From Microvirga rosea (lineage in GTDB: Bacteria; Pseudomonadota; Alphaproteobacteria; Rhizobiales; Beijerinckiaceae), in the NCBI RefSeq assembly GCF_020595095.1, contig NZ_JAJDOP010000003.1:1-64000 (forward strand): a DNA stretch of 64,000 nt. Direction: 5' to 3'. Numbering within the stretch: position 1 is the first letter of the stretch; every line of letters starts with the position of its first letter. The notes beneath the pieces were generated by a model. It made no database searches, was not told where the DNA came from, and saw nothing but the letters and a program-made list of their open reading frames with translations. This document shows positions 8,955-17,707 of this stretch, in pieces. Position numbers and translations under genes: made by a program.

Positions 8955-9389
8955 CTAACTGCGGGAAGCGGCGGGGTCTCCGGCAAGCCCTTCGTTCTTG
9001 GCCGCCTTTTGTTTCGGAACCTCGAAGCGCCCTTCCTCGGCCTTGTGGAAATACTGGCTCGCCACCAGCATGCCTTTGAAGGGCCGAATGGGAGGAATGC
9101 AGGTCAGCAACATGAACGGCACCGTGGTAAGCAGATGCACCCACAGGGACGGCTCATAGGTCAGTTCGATCCACACGCCGAACCCCGTCGCCGGAATAGC
9201 CATCGTCATCATGACGAAAAAGGCGGGTCCATCCGCCGGGTCGGCGAAGGAATAATCGAGACCGCAGGCCTCGCACCGCGGCGCGAGGGTCAAAAAGCCG
9301 TCGAACAGCTTGCCTTGGCCGCACCGGGGGCAGCGACATCTGAATCCGTACTTCAGAATGGCATCCTTCGCACTCGGGGTTGTGACCAT
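8955..9389 (-). CDS. DUF983 membrane protein with zinc ribbon
   Basis: A 144-residue protein of the DUF983 family, widespread in Alphaproteobacteria and of unknown function. An N-terminal zinc ribbon (CRCPRCGQGKLF and RCEACGLDY) is followed by two hydrophobic helices (about 55-75, GPAFFVMMTMAIPATGFGVW, and about 85-105, VHLLTTVPFMLLTCIPP) and a charged tail. Members are often close to cytochrome oxidase genes; here it is next to a divergent MocR regulator. Confidence 0.88.
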   Translation of the reverse strand: MVTTPSAKDAILKYGFRCRCPRCGQGKLFDGFLTLAPRCEACGLDYSFADPADGPAFFVMMTMAIPATGFGVWIELTYEPSLWVHLLTTVPFMLLTCIPPIRPFKGMLVASQYFHKAEEGRFEVPKQKAAKNEGLAGDPAASRS

Positions 9390-9430
9390 CTCGGAACCTT
9401 TACGCTGGACCCTGATCTTCTAGGGTGTGG

Positions 9431-9462
9431 ATTATTGTATGGATTGACATGCATACAATAAT
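9431..9462. promoter_or_regulatory. Perfect inverted repeat, probable MocR operator 1
   Basis: ATTATTGTATG (9431-9441) and CATACAATAAT (9452-9462) form a perfect 11-bp dyad with a 10-bp spacer, so the arms are two helical turns apart. It lies between the divergent DUF983 and MocR genes, about 120 bp before the regulator start. The core half-site TTGTATG recurs at 9532-9557. Confidence 0.7.
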
Positions 9463-9531
9463 CTCTAAGAAATACTCCAGGCTGCCAATGTTTCTGAAGC
9501 TCAGGGAAGGAATTCGGAAGTTCTTGGCGCC

Positions 9532-9557
9532 TTGTATGCTGGCTATGACCCATACAA
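9532..9557. promoter_or_regulatory. Second TTGTATG/CATACAA dyad, probable MocR operator 2
   Basis: TTGTATG (9532-9538) and CATACAA (9551-9557) repeat the half-sites of the upstream dyad with a 12-bp spacer. It lies 27 bp before the MocR start codon, in a position suited to autorepression. Binding by the adjacent MocR protein is inference from position. Confidence 0.6.
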
Positions 9558-9583
9558 TTGTAAGACAATGAGGTCAAGGAAAC

Positions 9584-10969
9584 ATGTTGTCCTGGTTGCC
9601 GCAGATCCGGAGCGGGGGAGGGCCGAGATATCTCGCCATCGCCGAGGCTCTGCTGTCCGATATTCAGTCCGGGCGGCTCAAGCCGGGAGACCGCTTGCCG
9701 CCGCAGCGTGAACTCGCGAAGGAACTCGGCCTCGACCTCACGACCGTCACCCGCGCCTTCAACGAAGCGAGACGGAGGGGACTGATCGAGGCCAGCCCGG
9801 GGCGCGGCAGCTTCGTCCGACGAAAAGCGTCCTTGTCTGAAGGCAACGCATCCGCCGAATCTCCGATCATCGACCTGAGCATGAACATGCCTCCGCAGCC
9901 GCCGGAGGCGCAGCTGCGCGAGCGGATCCATGCCGGCATCATGGGGGTCCTCTCCTCGCCCCATGGCCTAATGCATCTGCATTATCAGGAAAGCGCCGGG
10001 GCCCGGCCGGATCGCGCTGCGGCCGTCCAATGGCTCACGCCTCGCCTCGGGCCGACTTCCGTCGACCGGGTTGCCGTCACCGGTGGCGCCCAGGAAGCGC
10101 TCTATGCGATCGTGAGGGTTCTGGCCCAGGCCGGGGACGCCATTTGCGTTCCGGATCTCACCTATCCGGGCCTGCGCGCGATTGCCGAGCAGCTCAAGGT
10201 GCGGCTGGTCCCGGTTGCCATGGACCGGGAGGGGATCGATCCCGACGCCCTTAACGAGGCCTGTCGATGGGAGACCCCGAAAGCGGTTTACTGCGTTCCG
10301 ACCATCCACAACCCCACCACCGGGACCATGTCGCCGGAGCGGCGGGCCGGGATCGCCGCTGTTGCCCGGCAGTATGGAGTAGCGATCGTCGAGGACGACG
10401 CCTACGGTGCGCTGCCGCGTCAGGCCCCGACTCCGATTGCGGCCATCGCGCCGGAGATCAGCTGGCATATCGCGACCTTGTCGAAATGCGTGACCCCCGC
10501 CTTGCGGACGGCCTATGTGGTCACACCGCGCCTGTCCGACACCTTGCGTCTGGCGGCGGAACTTCGCGCCATGACCCTCATGATGCCGCCTCTCATGGCG
10601 GCGCTTGCCTCGAGGTGGATTCTGGACGGCACCCTCGATGCCATCACGGCGGCGATCCGCCAGGAAAGCGCGGTCCGGCAGCTCATCGCGAAACGGGTCC
10701 TGCACGGGCTCGAGGTACAGGCCCATCCCGATGGCCATCATCTCTGGCTGAGGCTGCCGGAACGCTGGCGTCATGCCGATCTGAGCGTTTATGCACGGCA
10801 GTCGGGCCTCGCTCTCGTCCCGAGTCAGGCTTTCGCCGTCGGACCTGCCCCGGACGCGATCCGCGTGTCCCTGGGCGCTGCCCAGAACCAGGCCGTGCTG
10901 GAAAGGGGATTGACCCTTCTGGCAACGGTCCTGTCGCACGGACCGAGTGCTCTGTCGTCGATCGTGTGA
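9584..10969 (+). CDS. MocR-type regulator (GntR HTH plus aminotransferase domain)
   Basis: A 461-residue transcription factor of the MocR/PdxR/GabR group. The N-terminal winged helix (about 10-80) shows SGRLKPGDRLPPQRELAKEL and DLTTVTRAFNEARRRGLI. A fold-type I aminotransferase-like domain follows, with HNPTTGTM, VEDDAYGALPR and the probable PLP lysine in TLSKCVTPALRTAYV. Family members bind PLP and control aminotransferase, vitamin B6 or transporter genes. The nearest candidate target across the operator region is the DUF983 gene, which is unusual; the regulator may act mainly on itself or at a distant site. Confidence 0.9.
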   Translation: MLSWLPQIRSGGGPRYLAIAEALLSDIQSGRLKPGDRLPPQRELAKELGLDLTTVTRAFNEARRRGLIEASPGRGSFVRRKASLSEGNASAESPIIDLSMNMPPQPPEAQLRERIHAGIMGVLSSPHGLMHLHYQESAGARPDRAAAVQWLTPRLGPTSVDRVAVTGGAQEALYAIVRVLAQAGDAICVPDLTYPGLRAIAEQLKVRLVPVAMDREGIDPDALNEACRWETPKAVYCVPTIHNPTTGTMSPERRAGIAAVARQYGVAIVEDDAYGALPRQAPTPIAAIAPEISWHIATLSKCVTPALRTAYVVTPRLSDTLRLAAELRAMTLMMPPLMAALASRWILDGTLDAITAAIRQESAVRQLIAKRVLHGLEVQAHPDGHHLWLRLPERWRHADLSVYARQSGLALVPSQAFAVGPAPDAIRVSLGAAQNQAVLERGLTLLATVLSHGPSALSSIV

Positions 10970-11005
10970 GGGCGATATTCCGGATGCCGTCCTTGCCGGA
11001 GCCGT

Positions 11006-11902
11006 TCACGAGAGGCGCGGCGGAGCCCCACCCGTCGATTGAACGGAGAACGCGCCGGCCTTGATGCCAGCTGACAGGCTTCTCTCGAGATCTCGCGTTT
11101 GAAGCCAGGAATGCAGGAAGCCGGCATTGAAGGCATCACCCGCTCCGGTCGTATCGACCACGCGGACAGGGAGCGCTTCGGCCGAGAGCGAAGTTCCGCC
11201 GGAACAGGCGAGGGCGCCGTGCTCACCGCGCTTCAGGACAACCAGCGGGAACTTCTCTCGCAGACGCTGCACGATCGCCTCGTCCGTACTCTCGCCGGTC
11301 AGCGCCTTTCCTTCCTCCACATTCGGGAAGAAGACATCGACTCCGGTGCAGATGTCGAAGAAATCCGTGTTCTGGCGGATCAGCTGATCGTCCCAACTCG
11401 GGTCGAGGGAGACCGTGAGGCCGAAGCTCCGCGCCATGGCGATCGCATCCGGGATATCCTTGAGAGTGGCAAACTCCGCAATGTGCAAATGGGCGACATC
11501 GGGGGATGCGAGAGCGTCCCGCAATGTGGATGGCCGAGAGCCGCCTGCGCGCCGGGATACGAAGGCCCTCTCGCCATCCTTGACCAGGGCGACGGTCGGC
11601 TGCGGACCCGCATCCCCGGCTCGCTCGATGAAAGACAGGTCGATCCCGCTGGCTTGGAGTTCCGGATCGAGGCTCCGCGACAGGGGATCGGTTCCGAGGC
11701 GGGTCAGCAGCGCAGTGGAGCGTCCGAGGAAGGCCAGATGAGCCGCCGTGATGTAGGCGCCGCCGCCGGCCGTGATCGTGACGTCCTGCGCAAAGCGTTC
11801 CCGGCCCAGCACCGGCATGTCGGGCAGACCCGTGAAGATGATGTCGCAATAGGTCCGCCCAAGGCACACAACCCTGCTGCGTTCGGAGGGCATTCCGCTC
11901 AT
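11006..11902 (-). CDS. PfkB-family sugar kinase
   Basis: A 298-residue ribokinase/PfkB-type kinase phosphorylating a sugar or sugar derivative with ATP in the cytoplasm. The second PfkB signature DTTGAGDAFNAGFL holds the catalytic Asp and anion hole; the N-terminal Gly motif is AGGGAYITA rather than the common GGxxxN form. It is the last gene of the minus-strand sugar operon and overlaps the ATPase gene by 4 bp (ATGA), so translational coupling is likely. Substrate specificity cannot be read; the neighbouring deacetylase and lyase point to a modified sugar or amino sugar. Confidence 0.88.
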   Translation of the reverse strand: MSGMPSERSRVVCLGRTYCDIIFTGLPDMPVLGRERFAQDVTITAGGGAYITAAHLAFLGRSTALLTRLGTDPLSRSLDPELQASGIDLSFIERAGDAGPQPTVALVKDGERAFVSRRAGGSRPSTLRDALASPDVAHLHIAEFATLKDIPDAIAMARSFGLTVSLDPSWDDQLIRQNTDFFDICTGVDVFFPNVEEGKALTGESTDEAIVQRLREKFPLVVLKRGEHGALACSGGTSLSAEALPVRVVDTTGAGDAFNAGFLHSWLQTRDLERSLSAGIKAGAFSVQSTGGAPPRLS

Positions 11903-12966
11903 GGGGCTGTTAGTGCTTTCTCTGTGACCTTGTCGAAGTAGTAAAGCCTCTCCGCAGGAGCATGAAGAGTCAGCTTGTCGCCGATACGCGGGATCTGCCG
12001 CCCCGGTGCGGATCCGATGATGGTCTGCCCGGAATTCTCGATATGGACGAAGGTCTCCGAGCCCAGGGTCTCCACGACCGCAACGGTTCCTGTCACGCTC
12101 AGGCCTCGGGCTCCGGCGGTCGGGACGAGGTCCTGCGGACGAACGCCAACGAGGATGTCGGATGTCTTCGGCGAGGAGCGGGGAACCTCGATGGTGCCGC
12201 CAAGCGACAACTCGGCTCCGCCTTCCCGGAGAGACGCGGGCATCAGGTTCATGGTCGGGCTGCCGATGAAGCGCGCCGTGAACACGTCGACCGGCTTTTC
12301 GTAAAGGTCCAGAGGCGTGCCGACCTGAAGGATGTGGCCGTCGCGCATAACGACGATCCTGTCGGCCATGGTCATGGCTTCGACCTGGTCATGGGTGACG
12401 AAGACGGAAGTCGTGCCGAGCCGGTGGTGGAGCCGCTTGATCTCGATGCGCATTTGCGTGCGCAGTTGCGCATCCAGGTTGGAGAGAGGCTCATCGAACA
12501 GGAACGCGGCAGGATCACGGACCATTGCCCGGCCAATGGCGACGCGCTGGCGTTGTCCACCGGAAAGAGCCGAGGGGCGGCGCTCCAGGAGCTGCGAAAG
12601 GCCGAGCGTCTCCGCAGCCTGTTCCACGCGCCGGCGCTTCTCGTCCTTTGTGAGTTTGGAGCGGTAAAGTCCGAAGGCGATGTTTTCGGCCACGGACATG
12701 TGCGGGTAGATCGCATAGTTCTGGAACACCATGGCGATGTTCCGGTCCTTGGGCTGAAGATTGTTGACGACGCGGCCGTCGATGCGGATCTCGCCTCCGC
12801 TGATTTCTTCCAACCCGGCGATCATCCTGAGCGTGGTGGACTTGCCGCATCCCGAAGGGCCGACGAGCACGACGAATTCGCCGTCCTGAATCGACAGATC
12901 GATTCCATGCACCACGGTTGTCTGTCCATATCGCTTGACGAGGCGATCAAGTTCGATAGTCGCCAT
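11899..12966 (-). CDS. Sugar ABC transporter ATPase (MalK/UgpC type)
   Basis: A 355-residue ATPase of the CUT1 class. Walker A GPSGCGKSTTLRMIAG, signature LSGGQRQRVAIGRA, Walker B FLFDEPLSNLDA and H-loop VTHDQVEAMTMAD are present, followed by a TOBE-type regulatory domain (about 240-350, VGVRPQDLVP). ATG 12966 is chosen because it gives the family length and overlaps the lyase stop; a longer frame upstream runs through the lyase gene. It energises the two permeases encoded upstream in the operon. Confidence 0.92.
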   Translation of the reverse strand: MATIELDRLVKRYGQTTVVHGIDLSIQDGEFVVLVGPSGCGKSTTLRMIAGLEEISGGEIRIDGRVVNNLQPKDRNIAMVFQNYAIYPHMSVAENIAFGLYRSKLTKDEKRRRVEQAAETLGLSQLLERRPSALSGGQRQRVAIGRAMVRDPAAFLFDEPLSNLDAQLRTQMRIEIKRLHHRLGTTSVFVTHDQVEAMTMADRIVVMRDGHILQVGTPLDLYEKPVDVFTARFIGSPTMNLMPASLREGGAELSLGGTIEVPRSSPKTSDILVGVRPQDLVPTAGARGLSVTGTVAVVETLGSETFVHIENSGQTIIGSAPGRQIPRIGDKLTLHAPAERLYYFDKVTEKALTAP

Positions 12967-14474
12967 CAGCTGGCTCCAAGAAGTGCATTGAAACGGGATT
13001 GAAGATCCTGGGTGGACGCCTGCTCGCGACGCGCTGCGTCCTGCATGCGGTGGCGGACGCCCGCGAGTTCCTGATTGTACCCGGCGATCGCCCGAGACAG
13101 CGCCTCGGGAGCCGGCCCGCCGAAGCGATTGCGGACGGCAACGAAGGTTTCGGGCGAGACGATTTCGGAAAACAGCGCCTTGTCGATGGTCGTCTGCCGC
13201 TTCGTACAATGCAGAAAAGCTTTTTGAAACGCCTCGAAGCCGTCAGCCGCGATGTTACCGTTGATCGCGACGACCGAACGGGCGACTTCCGCAGCGATTT
13301 CATGCGCCTCACGGAATGAAAGCCCCTCGCGGCGCACGAGGCTGTCCGCGAGTTCGGTCACTGTAATGCAGCTGCGGCGAATGTTCTGGCGAACCCTCTC
13401 GGGGTTGATCTGGAGAGCAGGAACAAGCGCTGCGAGCAGGTCGAGCACGCGTCCTCCGCTCTGGAACGCGCCATAGCCGAAGCCCTGGCTTTCGCCTTCG
13501 CTGTCGTTCATGTCCGTGAAAGGCGTGTTGTGCATGATCGTCAGCATCGCCTGCGCCCTTCCGACGGTTTGCGATGCCAGATGCCTCATATGCTCGATGG
13601 GAACGGGATTGCGCTTTTGCGGCATGATCGAGCTGATCTGCACGAACGCATTCGGAACATAGATCTGCCCGACCTCGAAGCTCGTCCAGAATTGCAGGTC
13701 CTGGATGAAGCGGCCGAGATGCAGGAAAATCAACTCGATCGCCGAATAGGTGGAGGTGAGGTAATCGATCGAGGCGATGCACCCGTAGGAGTTCTGCAAG
13801 GGCCGGCTGAACCCGAGGAGATGGGCCATCAGATCCCGGTCGATGGGAAAACCGCTCGTTGTGATGGCCGCGGCCCCCATGGGGCTGCGGTCGACGATGT
13901 CGCGCGCCGCTTCCAGGCGGGCGATGTCGCGCAGCAGCGTTTCCAGGACGGCGGAAAGATAGTGGCCGAAAACGGTGGGTTGGGCCGGCTGGCCATGGGT
14001 GTAGGCGACGATGAGCGTCCGGCTTTCCCGCTCCGCTACCGACGCCAGGGTTTCCGCCAGTCGCGTCAGGCGCTCCAGCAGGGGATCGATCCGGTGCTTG
14101 AGACCGAGCTTGAACAGGGTATGGTCGATATCGTTGCGGGAGCGCGCCGTGTGGAGGCGGCCCGCAAGATCGGGTCCCAGGCGGGCGCGAAGCTCCTTTT
14201 CGATCAGGAAGAAGAAATCCTCGACCTCGCCGGTATAGGTCAAGGCGCTGGTGTCGACTTCCCGGTCGATCGCGTCGAGCGCCTTGGCGATGGGACGCGC
14301 CTGCTCGATGGCGAGGATCCCGGTCTCATGAAGCATGACCAGATGTGCCCGGTCGATCAGCCGGAAACCCTCGACATGATGATCCTTTGCCCCGTCGAAG
14401 AGGGGGCGGAGAACCGTTTCCTTGTAGACAGGATCCGGAAAGACGGACGTATCTTGAAAGGTGCCTGCAGTCAT
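12966..14474 (-). CDS. Argininosuccinate lyase-like enzyme
   Basis: A 502-residue member of the aspartase/fumarase superfamily, closest to argininosuccinate lyase. Visible motifs: LHTARSRNDID (canonical HTGRSRNDQ), AYTHGQPAQPTVFGH (canonical THLQxAQPTTFGH) and SSIMPQKRNPVPIEH (canonical GSSxMPQKKNP). The Gly-to-Ala, Gln-to-Ile and Lys-to-Arg changes fall in substrate-binding motifs, so it may cleave another N-linked succinyl or carboxylate adduct. It is also longer than typical ArgH (about 460). It sits inside a sugar ABC operon, 4 bp after a permease and overlapping the ATPase by 1 bp, so a role in breaking down the imported compound is likely. Housekeeping arginine synthesis is less likely but not excluded. 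Confidence 0.8.
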   Translation of the reverse strand: MTAGTFQDTSVFPDPVYKETVLRPLFDGAKDHHVEGFRLIDRAHLVMLHETGILAIEQARPIAKALDAIDREVDTSALTYTGEVEDFFFLIEKELRARLGPDLAGRLHTARSRNDIDHTLFKLGLKHRIDPLLERLTRLAETLASVAERESRTLIVAYTHGQPAQPTVFGHYLSAVLETLLRDIARLEAARDIVDRSPMGAAAITTSGFPIDRDLMAHLLGFSRPLQNSYGCIASIDYLTSTYSAIELIFLHLGRFIQDLQFWTSFEVGQIYVPNAFVQISSIMPQKRNPVPIEHMRHLASQTVGRAQAMLTIMHNTPFTDMNDSEGESQGFGYGAFQSGGRVLDLLAALVPALQINPERVRQNIRRSCITVTELADSLVRREGLSFREAHEIAAEVARSVVAINGNIAADGFEAFQKAFLHCTKRQTTIDKALFSEIVSPETFVAVRNRFGGPAPEALSRAIAGYNQELAGVRHRMQDAARREQASTQDLQSRFNALLGAS

Positions 14475-14478
14475 CGGC

Positions 14479-15330
14479 TCAGCCTTTAAGTCCGGCGAGC
14501 ATCACGCCTCGGACGATGTAGCGTTGGAGGAACAAGAAAATGATGAGGGTCGGCAGTGTCGCGATGCTCGCTCCCGTCATGATCTTTTCCCATTGAATCG
14601 ATTGCTCGACCGCGAAGCTGGAAAGCCCCACCGGCAATGTGTAGAGCTCAGCGCTGGTGGTGACGATGAGCGGCCAGAAGAATGCCGTCCAATTGCCCAG
14701 GAACGTGAAGATCGCGAGCGCCGACAGGGCAGGGGTTACCAGCGGCATGGCAATCTTCCACCAGATGGTGAACTCGTTGAGGCCGTCGATCCTGGCCGCT
14801 TCCAGGAAGTCATCCGGAACGCCTTCGAAGAACTGCTTCATCAGGAACGTGCCGAAAGCCGTCATCATGCCCGGGAACATGATGCCCCAGTAACTGTCCA
14901 GCCAGCCGAACTGGCTCGCCATGAGATACCAGGGCAGAACCAGCATCTCGGTCGGGATCATCAGGGTGGAGAGAATCGCGACGAACACGATGTACCGGCC
15001 CCGAAACCGGAATTTCGCGAGCGTATATCCAACGAGACTGTCGAAGAAGACGTTCGACAGCGTGACGATGACCGCAATGATCATCGAGTTCACGAACCAT
15101 CGCGTGAAGCGTCCGTCACCCAGGATCTCGATATAGTTGTCCAGGGTCGGCGTTTCCGGGATTACACGCAGGTCGTAGACTTGCGAAGCATCCTTGAGGG
15201 ACGTGGAGAGCATGAAGAGCAGGGGCGTCACCATGATGACGCCGCCGATGAACAGAAGCGTCCACGCGAGGATTCGGCCGGGCCTGATCCGCGACATGGG
15301 AAGACCTTCGAAAGATGCGGCTTTGCTCAT
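14479..15330 (-). CDS. Sugar ABC transporter permease (MalG type)
   Basis: A 283-residue inner-membrane permease with six predicted helices and the EAA loop EAARIDGLNEFTIWWKIAMPL that docks the ATPase. First helix is at about 20-42 (ILAWTLLFIGGVIMVTPLLFML). It ends in the MLAGLKG form usual for CUT1 MalG-like subunits. It pairs with the permease encoded just upstream, whose stop overlaps its start by 1 bp. Confidence 0.92.
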   Translation of the reverse strand: MSKAASFEGLPMSRIRPGRILAWTLLFIGGVIMVTPLLFMLSTSLKDASQVYDLRVIPETPTLDNYIEILGDGRFTRWFVNSMIIAVIVTLSNVFFDSLVGYTLAKFRFRGRYIVFVAILSTLMIPTEMLVLPWYLMASQFGWLDSYWGIMFPGMMTAFGTFLMKQFFEGVPDDFLEAARIDGLNEFTIWWKIAMPLVTPALSALAIFTFLGNWTAFFWPLIVTTSAELYTLPVGLSSFAVEQSIQWEKIMTGASIATLPTLIIFLFLQRYIVRGVMLAGLKG

Positions 15331-16256
15331 CAGCGGTCTCTCATGATGCGCAGTTGAACGAGGGAGATCACGAGCAGGATCATGAACAGGACGACCGTTT
15401 GTGCCGCCGCGTATCCCATCTCGTAGGAGCTGAACGCCGTTTGGTAGATCATCAGCACGAGCGGCTTGGTGGAGTTCAGCGGACCGCCCGGGTCATTCGA
15501 ATTGATGTTGTAGACCTGATCGAAGATCCGCAGGAAGCCGATGGACGAGAAAACGACCAGGAAGACCAGGGTCGGCTTGAGCAGCGGCAGGGTGATCTTT
15601 CGAAGGATCGCGCCTTCCGAGAGGCCATCGATGCGGGCGGCCTCGTAATAGGTGACCGGAATCGCCCGCAGGCCGGCGAGAAAGATGATGATCTGAAAGC
15701 CGAGCCCGGCCCAGACGGCGGGGGCGAGCACGGCGGGCAGCGCCTGCGTGGTCGAACGGAGGAAAGGCTGCTGCGGGATGCCGAAACTCGCGAGAAAGTC
15801 GTTGATCACCCCGATGGGGACGGGCTGGTAGAACCAGCGCCAGACCCACGCCATTGCCGCTGCCGTGGTCAGGAACGGCAAAAAGTAAAGGGCTCGGATG
15901 AACGCGTGCATGAAGCGCACGCGGTCGAGATAATAGGCGACGACGAAGGAGATGCCGAGGCTGATCGGCGTCCCGAGGATCAGATACATGAAGGTGTTGC
16001 GGAACACCTGCCAAAACAGGGGATCCGCAAGCAGCCTCTTGTAGTTTTCCAACCCCACGAAGGAGGCCGGACGCGTGATGGTCCAATCGGTGACGGAGAG
16101 GTAGAATGCCTGGAAAGTCGGCCAGAAGCGGATGACGGCATAGAAGATCAGTGGGACCGCGAGGAAGCCCCACGCCCACATCACCTGCTTCTGGCCAAGA
16201 CTCATCCTCGACCAGAGGCCGCCTGGGGCGGCCTCTCGCTGTGCGATAGTGGCCAT
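15330..16256 (-). CDS. Sugar ABC transporter permease (MalF type)
   Basis: A 308-residue inner-membrane permease with an N-terminal cytoplasmic tail, a first helix near 27-48 and the EAA motif YEAARIDGLSEGAILRKITLPLLKP. It forms the heterodimeric channel with the MalG-type subunit. It follows the binding-protein gene by 25 bp. Confidence 0.92.
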   Translation of the reverse strand: MATIAQREAAPGGLWSRMSLGQKQVMWAWGFLAVPLIFYAVIRFWPTFQAFYLSVTDWTITRPASFVGLENYKRLLADPLFWQVFRNTFMYLILGTPISLGISFVVAYYLDRVRFMHAFIRALYFLPFLTTAAAMAWVWRWFYQPVPIGVINDFLASFGIPQQPFLRSTTQALPAVLAPAVWAGLGFQIIIFLAGLRAIPVTYYEAARIDGLSEGAILRKITLPLLKPTLVFLVVFSSIGFLRIFDQVYNINSNDPGGPLNSTKPLVLMIYQTAFSSYEMGYAAAQTVVLFMILLVISLVQLRIMRDR

Positions 16257-16281
16257 CGGTTCGTTCCTCGCGGACTTCGGT

Positions 16282-17535
16282 TCAGCGCTTGGCGCGGTCG
16301 ATGATCGCCTGCTCCGCCTCGGCAGCCTTGGCGAGAGAAGCCTTCGGATCTTCGCCGCCGATCAGCACGCGGTTCGCCATGTCGATGGCGACCTGACGCT
16401 GAGCTGCCTCGTCCTTGAACAGGGTCGTGCGAGAATATTCGAGTCCTTTGAGGAAGGGACCGTAGATCGGGTGCGCGGTGTTCTCAGGCGTCAGCGCCGC
16501 CGCCCGGCGCGCCGGCAACTCGCCCACCACATCCATCCAGATCTTCATGGCTTCCGGGGAGGAGACATAGGTGAGGAACTTCTCTGCGGCCGCCAGTTTC
16601 TCGCCATCCGCTTTCGTGGTGATCGCGTTGGCGAAATAGCTCGCGTAGTTGCTGCGCACGCCTTGCGCATTGGCCGGAAGTTCCGTCACGCCCCATTCGA
16701 AGCCCTTGATGGTATTGAAGGACCCGAGCCGGAACGTGCCGTCGATGGTCATGGCCGCAAGGCCCGCCCGGAAGGCCGCCTGTCCCTCGTCCATGAAGCC
16801 GACTTGGCCGACCTTATGTTTCTTTTGAAGGTCAGTGTAGAAGGTGAGGGCCTTCAGCCCGGCTTCGTCGTTGTAGGCGACCTTCGTGTCGTTGTCCGTG
16901 TAAGGCACTCCGCCATACTGACGGACCAGCACTTCACGCCACCATTGGTGATCCTGCCCGGCCATGTCGAGGGTAAGGCCGGCGGAAACGATGTTGCCGC
17001 TGGCATCGCGCTTTGTCGTCTTCTCGGCGGCCGCGACCAGTTCATCGAGGTTCTTCGGAGGATTGTTCGGATCGAGCCCCGCGTCCTTGAAGGCCTTCTT
17101 GTTGTAGAACAGTGCGAGGGAGCGAACTGCTGTCGGCAGGCCGTAATAGTCGTTGCCGCGCTTCATGGCGCTGATGATCGGGAAAAAGTCGCGCTCGATA
17201 TCGGCTGCCGGGAACGCTTCGGCCCGCAAGGGACGGATCATCTTGCCGGCGATGAAGTTGTCGGTCCACCCGTAGAAGAGCTGCACCACGTCCGGTCCCT
17301 GACCGGCCAGGATCGCAGCGGCGACCTTGGTCTGGTAGTCCGCGTACGGGAAGGTGGTCTGCTTGACCTTGATGTCGGGATTGGCTTCCTGAAACTTCGC
17401 GATCAGCTGGTTCATTGCCTTGACGCGCGTGTCGAAGACGTATTGCCAGTACTCGATCTCGACGGCCTTGGCGCCGGTGGCCGCCAGGGCGGCGACGCCC
17501 AGTGCGACGCTCGCAAGCAAATGACGAAAACGCAT
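16282..17535 (-). CDS. Sugar ABC transporter substrate-binding protein
   Basis: A 417-residue periplasmic solute-binding protein of family 1 (CUT1). A Sec signal peptide ends near AALAATGAKA, followed by the mature start VEIEYWQYVFDTRVKAMNQL, a typical family 1 first strand. I start at ATG 17535 (MRFRHLLAS) because GGAGAGGG lies just upstream; the in-frame ATG at 17547 would place that ribosome site inside the gene. First gene of the operon of permeases, lyase, ATPase and kinase, divergent from the ROK regulator. Confidence 0.93.
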   Translation of the reverse strand: MRFRHLLASVALGVAALAATGAKAVEIEYWQYVFDTRVKAMNQLIAKFQEANPDIKVKQTTFPYADYQTKVAAAILAGQGPDVVQLFYGWTDNFIAGKMIRPLRAEAFPAADIERDFFPIISAMKRGNDYYGLPTAVRSLALFYNKKAFKDAGLDPNNPPKNLDELVAAAEKTTKRDASGNIVSAGLTLDMAGQDHQWWREVLVRQYGGVPYTDNDTKVAYNDEAGLKALTFYTDLQKKHKVGQVGFMDEGQAAFRAGLAAMTIDGTFRLGSFNTIKGFEWGVTELPANAQGVRSNYASYFANAITTKADGEKLAAAEKFLTYVSSPEAMKIWMDVVGELPARRAAALTPENTAHPIYGPFLKGLEYSRTTLFKDEAAQRQVAIDMANRVLIGGEDPKASLAKAAEAEQAIIDRAKR

Positions 17536-17643
17536 ATCCCTCTCCATTTATTGCTGGCGCGGGGCGCCGACTTTCCTTTGATGGCGGCCTTCACTGTGCG
17601 GCCTTCCCGGGTTCAAGGCTCCCCCAGAGTTAATGTCCTGTCA

Positions 17644-17672
17644 ATAAGATAATTCACTTGAGTTATTCTTAT
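17644..17672. promoter_or_regulatory. Imperfect dyad, candidate ROK operator
   Basis: ATAAGATAA (17644-17652) and TTATTCTTAT (17663-17672) form a near-symmetrical AT-rich dyad in the divergent region between the binding-protein gene and the ROK regulator. Position suits control of both operons; binding is inferred. Confidence 0.45.
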
Positions 17673-17707
17673 GCGCACGGCATCGTTATGGCGTGGAGAG
17701 CAAGGCG

